NCBI GenBank assembly: GCA_012518765.1 | Contig: JAAYRN010000002.1 | Location: 1 to 10,693 of the forward strand | DNA length: 10,693 bases | Source of the DNA: Bacteroidales bacterium | GTDB lineage: Bacteria; Bacteroidota; Bacteroidia; Bacteroidales; WCHB1-69 | Direction of reading: 5' to 3' | Shown here: one piece after another, positions 6,959 to 10,693 of the stretch | How the letters are laid out: each line of letters opens with the position of its first letter | Position numbering within the stretch: the first letter of the stretch is position 1 | Notes under the pieces: generated by a model | Databases searched by the model: none | What the model was told of the DNA's origin: nothing | What the model saw: the letters and a program-made list of their open reading frames with translations, nothing else | Translations under genes and position numbers: made by a program

Positions 6959-8011
6959 ATGCTTGAAAATACAAATACAACTCCTCTTTCGGAATATGGA
7001 GAATTTGGCTTAATTGATTTATTAACCAAAAACATTAAAATAAAAAATAAAAGTACTGTTTTAGGAATAGGAGACGATGCCGCTATTATCAACAGTAACA
7101 ATCGTTATCAGCTTGTATCCAAAGACTTACTAATTGAAGGCGTACATTTCGATCTCAGTTATTGCCCTTTAAAACACATTGGCTACAAAGCCATAGCTTC
7201 CAATTTATCCGACATTGCTGCCATGAATGCTACACCCGAACAAATTCTTGTAGGAATCGCTGTATCAAGTCGTTATACTGCCGAAGCCATTGAAGAAGTG
7301 TATCAAGGAATGCGTTTATGTTGTGAACGCTACGGAGTAGACCTTGTAGGTGGCGATACCACTTCGAGTGTTAGCGGTATGTGTATCAGTATTACGGTTT
7401 TAGGTTATGCCGATTCATCGAAAATTGTAAAACGAAGTACTGCCAACGAAAACGATTTAATTTGTGTTTCTGGTGATTTAGGAGCTGCCTATATGGGACT
7501 GATTATTTTAGAAAGAGAAAAGCAAGTGTTTTTAGAGAATCAAAGAAATCAACCTGATTTAGAAGGATTTGACTATCTTTTAGAACGTCAATTAAAACCC
7601 GAACCTCGTTTGGATATTATAAAACATTTGGATGAAAAAAATATTTTACCCACTTCTATGATTGATATTTCCGATGGATTAGCTTCCGATATACTTCATA
7701 TTTGCCAGCAATCAAAAAAAGGATGTACTATTTACGAAGAAAAACTTCCCATCGATTCATTAACCTACGACACAGCCATGGATTTTCAGTTGATTCCCTC
7801 AACCATAGCCTTAAACGGTGGCGAAGACTATGAATTATTATTTACAATCAAACAAAGCGATTACGAAAAAATACTTCAACTGAAAGATATAAGTATCATC
7901 GGACATATTACTGGCGAAAATACAGGAAACTATTTGATTACTAACGATAAAAAATCTATTCCTTTACAAGCTCAAGGTTGGGATGCTTATCGTAAAAAGA
8001 ATAAAATATAA
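6959..8011 (+). CDS. thiL: Thiamine-monophosphate kinase
   Basis: Phosphorylates thiamine monophosphate with ATP to give thiamine diphosphate, the last step of the cofactor's biosynthesis, in the cytosol. It belongs to the PurM/SelD-like ATP-binding fold. Motifs in order: EFGLIDLLTK near the N-terminus, GIGDDAAII (36-44), the SKDLLIEGVHFD segment, IASNLSDIAAMNATP, the metal-binding VGGDTTSS (130-137), IDISDGLASDI (235-245) and NGGEDYELLFT (286-296). The length of 350 residues is close to the family norm of about 320-350. The start gives a short leader downstream of a TAnnTTTG element. No other thi genes are nearby, so it is separated from the rest of the pathway. It is followed after a single base by dacB, which should be co-transcribed and possibly translationally coupled. 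Confidence 0.96.
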   Translation: MLENTNTTPLSEYGEFGLIDLLTKNIKIKNKSTVLGIGDDAAIINSNNRYQLVSKDLLIEGVHFDLSYCPLKHIGYKAIASNLSDIAAMNATPEQILVGIAVSSRYTAEAIEEVYQGMRLCCERYGVDLVGGDTTSSVSGMCISITVLGYADSSKIVKRSTANENDLICVSGDLGAAYMGLIILEREKQVFLENQRNQPDLEGFDYLLERQLKPEPRLDIIKHLDEKNILPTSMIDISDGLASDILHICQQSKKGCTIYEEKLPIDSLTYDTAMDFQLIPSTIALNGGEDYELLFTIKQSDYEKILQLKDISIIGHITGENTGNYLITNDKKSIPLQAQGWDAYRKKNKI

Positions 8012-8012
8012 A

Positions 8013-9446
8013 ATGAAACGGTTCATTATAAGCATTATTTGTTTCGGGACATTATTTAGCTTTTCGCAAAATTTGACCCAAAAATTAAATGCTTTTGTAG
8101 AACAATTATCCAATGATTCTAATTTTTCTTCTGCCTTTATAGGAGTATGTATTAAGGATTTAACTCAAAATCAGATAATTTATGATTATAATGCTGATAA
8201 AAATTTTATTCCTGCTTCTATTCAAAAATTACCTCTTACTGCCGTTGCATTACAAAAATTAGGGAGTAATTATACGTTTAAAACTTATTTGCTCTCTTCT
8301 GGAACATTAGAAAATGGAGTATTAAAAGGCGATATTTACATAGTTGGAGGTGGCGACCCCACCCTCGGTAGCCCACGTTTTAAAGAAACTTCACCCGATG
8401 TTGTATTTGCTACATGGCAACGGGCTTTGATACAAAAGGGGATTCGTACCATAGATGGCAATCTCTACATAGACCCTTACATTTTCGATAACCACCCTTT
8501 GAACGAAACATGGATGTGGGGCGATGTTGGCAATTATTTTGGGGCAGGAGTCAAAGGAATTAATTGGCATGAAAATATGTTTACTATTACCGTGAATCCC
8601 GCCGATAGTATTTCTAAAAAAGGAATTATTAAAGAAATTTATCCTACTCTACCTGAAGATTTTATCATAAAAAATGAAGTAGTTACTGTAAAAAAAGGAG
8701 CAGAAAACTACATCATGATTTACGGAGATTCTTACAGCAAACAGCGTGAAATTTTCGGTTATATTTCCATGGGAAAATCAAATGTTACAGCCAAAGGAGC
8801 TTTGCCCCTACCTGAATATGTTTGTGCCATGTCTTTTAAAGATTATCTCAAAAAACAAGGAGTAAATATCAATGGATTAGTTGATTACATACGTATAGAC
8901 ACTTTACAAAAATCGATAGACACTCTTTTTGTCCATCGCTCTCCTTCCCTATCTGTGATAATAAATCACATTCATAAAACCAGTAATAACATATATGCTG
9001 AGGCGGTTTTTAAACTATTAGGCAAAGGAAGCAATATAAATGCCTCGCAAGTCATAAAAAATAACTTAAAACAAATGGGAATAACCACTCAAAACATAAC
9101 TATTGCCGATGGTAGTGGACTTTCACGAGCCAATTTAATTTCGCCGCGTGCTGTTTGTGAAGTACTTTCTCATGTATATTCCTCTTCATTTTATCCTTTT
9201 TATTTACAATCTTTATCCGAAGCAGGAGTATCGGGAACGTTAAAAAACATTCTGAAAAATAAACCAAAAGGAAGTAAAATTTATGCCAAAAGCGGAACCA
9301 TGGCAGGCATAAGAGGCTATGCTGGATATGCCATACACGAAAATGGAAAAGTATACGGATTTACGATAATAATAAATAATTTTACTTGTAAATCTATACT
9401 TGTAAGAAACGAATTAGAGAAGCTATTAACGCTATTAATAGAATGA
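8013..9446 (+). CDS. dacB: D-alanyl-D-alanine carboxypeptidase/endopeptidase, PBP4 (S13) family
   Basis: A low-molecular-mass penicillin-binding protein that trims or cleaves D-Ala cross-links in peptidoglycan in the periplasm. The first 18 or so residues form a Sec signal peptide: MKRF, a hydrophobic stretch to about residue 16, and probable cleavage before QN at 19. The three active-site motifs are present: SIQK (69-72) with nucleophile Ser69, SNN (324-326) and KSGT (426-429). The long insertion between the first and second motifs is typical of the S13 family, and the 477 residues equal the size of E. coli PBP4. I chose the ATG at 8013 rather than the in-frame ATG at 7983: the later start puts the basic residues directly at the front of the signal peptide, has a TATAAAATG context and follows the thiL stop by one base, whereas the earlier one overlaps thiL by 29 bases and adds ten residues. 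Confidence 0.93.
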   Translation: MKRFIISIICFGTLFSFSQNLTQKLNAFVEQLSNDSNFSSAFIGVCIKDLTQNQIIYDYNADKNFIPASIQKLPLTAVALQKLGSNYTFKTYLLSSGTLENGVLKGDIYIVGGGDPTLGSPRFKETSPDVVFATWQRALIQKGIRTIDGNLYIDPYIFDNHPLNETWMWGDVGNYFGAGVKGINWHENMFTITVNPADSISKKGIIKEIYPTLPEDFIIKNEVVTVKKGAENYIMIYGDSYSKQREIFGYISMGKSNVTAKGALPLPEYVCAMSFKDYLKKQGVNINGLVDYIRIDTLQKSIDTLFVHRSPSLSVIINHIHKTSNNIYAEAVFKLLGKGSNINASQVIKNNLKQMGITTQNITIADGSGLSRANLISPRAVCEVLSHVYSSSFYPFYLQSLSEAGVSGTLKNILKNKPKGSKIYAKSGTMAGIRGYAGYAIHENGKVYGFTIIINNFTCKSILVRNELEKLLTLLIE

Positions 9447-9456
9447 TTTTAAATTT

Positions 9457-9518
9457 TTTGTTATAAAACAAACTCAATCCACAACAATATTTTGTTGCGT
9501 ATATAAAAATTTTATACG
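9457..9518. terminator. Three consecutive hairpins between convergent dacB and buk
   Basis: Three small stem-loops lie in the 91-base gap. The first is TTTGTT (9457-9462) with AACAAA (9467-9472), loop ATAA. The second is CAACAA (9482-9487) with TTGTTG (9492-9497), loop TATT. The third, directly abutting, is CGTATA (9498-9503) with TATACG (9513-9518). A T-run (9525-9529) follows on the plus strand. The stems are AT-rich and each is only 6 bp, but together they look like a two-way transcription end for the convergent genes. Confidence 0.5.
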
Positions 9519-9537
9519 AGTAAATTTTTCCCCTAAC

Positions 9538-10644
9538 TTATTCGTAATTTTTCAAAGGAATTTCGCCTTTCAACATAAGTAAAACATTAAATGCCAAGGC
9601 ATTCATTTCATCTTCTCCCGGGAATGAATACACTGCCCCTAAGTGTTTTACTCTGGATGTAATTTTTTCAACAAAATGTTTTCCGTAAGCTAAACCTCCT
9701 GTAAGTAAAATTCCATCGACATCTCCTTTTAAAACAGTTGATGCGGCTCCAATTTCTTTAGCTATTTGATAAGCCATGGCAGAATCATAAAAATCTGCTT
9801 CTTCATCACCCGCTTTGATTTTATTTTTTATTTCTAAAGCATCGTTAGTGCCTAAATATGCCACAAAGCCTCCTTTACCAACTACCATTTTACTAAGGTC
9901 TTCTTGTGTAAATTCGCCACTAAAACAGGCTTTTATCACATCGATAACAGGTAAAGAGCCACTGCGTTCTGGCGAGAAAGGACCTTCGCCATTCAACGCT
10001 TGATTAACATCAATCACTTGCCCTTTTTCATGTACTCCCACACTGATACCTCCTCCCATATGAGCAACAATCAAATTTAATTCTTCGTATTTTCTTCTTA
10101 TTTGTCGTGCATACATTCGAGCAATTGCTTTTTGATTCAATGCGTGAAATATAGGTTTTCTTTCAAAGTGAGGGTGTCCCGATATTTTGGCTATTGGGCT
10201 CATTTCGTCGACAACTACGGGGTCGGCAATAAAAGACTCAACTTCTAATGTTTGAGCAATATCGTCTGCAATAAGACCTCCTAAATTACAAGCATGTTCT
10301 CCAGCATATCCTATTAAAAGATCGTGTTTTAAGGCTTCGTCTACTTTATATATACCAGAGGAAATATTTTTTACCAAACCGCCTCTTCCTATGATGTATT
10401 TAATTTCGCTTAAATCGATATTATTTTCATCTAATACTTCTAAAATAGTTTCTTTTCGCCATTTGTATTGGTCTGCAATGCGTTTAAATTCACTGATTTT
10501 TTCTAATTTATGTTTAATATTTTGTACAAAAACAGAAACTATCTCCTTTTCATTCTTTTTTGCACAAATATTAAGTTCTAATACAGCTACTTTTGTGGAT
10601 GTTGATCCTGGATTTATGGCTAAAATTTTTATTTTATCTTGCAT
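9538..10644 (-). CDS. buk: Butyrate kinase
   Basis: Catalyses reversible transfer of phosphate between butyryl phosphate and ADP, giving butyrate and ATP; it is the last step of the Ptb-Buk route of butyrate fermentation, or can activate butyrate or branched short acids in reverse. It is an acetokinase-family (ASKHA fold) cytosolic enzyme. Motifs: NPGSTSTK (11-18) at the N-terminus, IIGRGGL (84-90), HFERKPIFHALNQ (159-171), HMGGGISVGVH (195-205), GPFSPERSGSLPV (221-233), ILLTGGLAYG (312-321) and FPGEDEMNAL (341-350). The 368 residues fit butyrate kinases (about 355-360) rather than acetate kinases (about 400). The usual partner, phosphate butyryltransferase (ptb), is not in the window; two possible promoter elements directly upstream suggest buk can be transcribed alone, though ptb may lie just past the right edge. 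Isobutyrate or branched-chain acids are possible alternative substrates. Confidence 0.95.
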   Translation of the reverse strand: MQDKIKILAINPGSTSTKVAVLELNICAKKNEKEIVSVFVQNIKHKLEKISEFKRIADQYKWRKETILEVLDENNIDLSEIKYIIGRGGLVKNISSGIYKVDEALKHDLLIGYAGEHACNLGGLIADDIAQTLEVESFIADPVVVDEMSPIAKISGHPHFERKPIFHALNQKAIARMYARQIRRKYEELNLIVAHMGGGISVGVHEKGQVIDVNQALNGEGPFSPERSGSLPVIDVIKACFSGEFTQEDLSKMVVGKGGFVAYLGTNDALEIKNKIKAGDEEADFYDSAMAYQIAKEIGAASTVLKGDVDGILLTGGLAYGKHFVEKITSRVKHLGAVYSFPGEDEMNALAFNVLLMLKGEIPLKNYE

Positions 10645-10672
10645 TTTCTTTTGTATTTAAAATTTTGAAAAG

Positions 10673-10688
10673 CAAAAATACAAAAATA
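10673..10688 (-). promoter_or_regulatory. Probable buk promoter, two adjacent -7-like elements
   Basis: On the minus strand TATTTTTG occurs twice in direct tandem (10681-10688 and 10673-10680), each matching TAnnTTTG. The inner copy would start transcription near 10666, about 22 bases before the ATG. Any -33 element would lie past the right edge, so it cannot be checked here. Confidence 0.45.
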
Positions 10689-10693
10689 TTATT

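Noticed and set aside
6889..7101. Minus-strand open frame over the thiL start and its promoter region
   Set aside because: Mostly antisense to conserved thiL codons, with no own start context or recognisable domain; the hydrophobic look comes from AT-rich complement.
7983..8012. Upstream in-frame start for dacB
   Set aside because: It would add ten residues before the signal peptide and overlap thiL; the ATG at 8013 gives a normal signal peptide and a better context.
9815..10003. Plus-strand open frame inside buk
   Set aside because: Antisense to the conserved Buk core; no supporting signals.
10391..10660. Plus-strand 89-residue open frame over the buk 5' end
   Set aside because: Antisense to Buk N-terminal motifs such as NPGSTSTK; no family resemblance.
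1..10693. Mobile elements, CRISPR arrays, tRNA or rRNA genes
   Set aside because: No transposase or integrase, no spaced direct repeats, no flanking terminal repeats and no RNA gene signatures were found on reading; codon use looks even across the window.

Overview
The window is AT-rich DNA that fits a member of the Bacteroidota. Four things point there: several genes are preceded by the Bacteroidota -7 promoter element TAnnTTTG; start codons sit in A-rich contexts (ATAAAATG at 263 and 3603, TATAAAATG at 8013) without clear Shine-Dalgarno sequences; the protein versions look like those of this phylum (a long MetK, FAA1-type acyl-CoA ligases, SufD, butyrate kinase); and codon use is AT-rich throughout. 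A butyrate kinase suggests fermentative or anaerobic metabolism. The genus cannot be told from the sequence.

Layout. Positions 1-262 are intergenic: a probable leftward promoter for a gene outside the window, then a rightward promoter, a SAM-II (SAM-alpha) riboswitch aptamer and an unusually G-free leader, leading into metK (SAM synthase, 263-1600). A new promoter at about 1641-1670 then drives two tandem paralogous long-chain acyl-CoA ligases (1696-3594 and 3603-5384, 8 bases apart). Convergent to them is sufD (minus strand, 5432-6817), with a perfect 10-bp inverted repeat between the two transcripts. Divergent from sufD is a thiL-dacB pair (6959-8011 and 8013-9446): thiamine-monophosphate kinase and a PBP4-type D-Ala-D-Ala carboxypeptidase. 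The last gene, buk (butyrate kinase, minus strand, 9538-10644), converges on dacB across a 91-base gap that holds three consecutive small hairpins.

How the genes work together. This is mostly core metabolism arranged as short independent transcripts rather than one functional island. The clearest regulatory logic is at metK, where the enzyme that makes SAM lies behind an RNA that should sense SAM. The ligases activate fatty acids to acyl-CoA, and Buk interconverts butyryl phosphate and butyrate with ATP; a direct link between them is not shown. SufD belongs to the SufBCD Fe-S scaffold but stands here without sufB, sufC or sufS. I see no mobile elements, CRISPR arrays, tRNA or rRNA genes, or signs of recent transfer. 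The most interesting items are the SAM-II aptamer with its unusual downstream leader and the lone sufD with a cysteine-containing tail.
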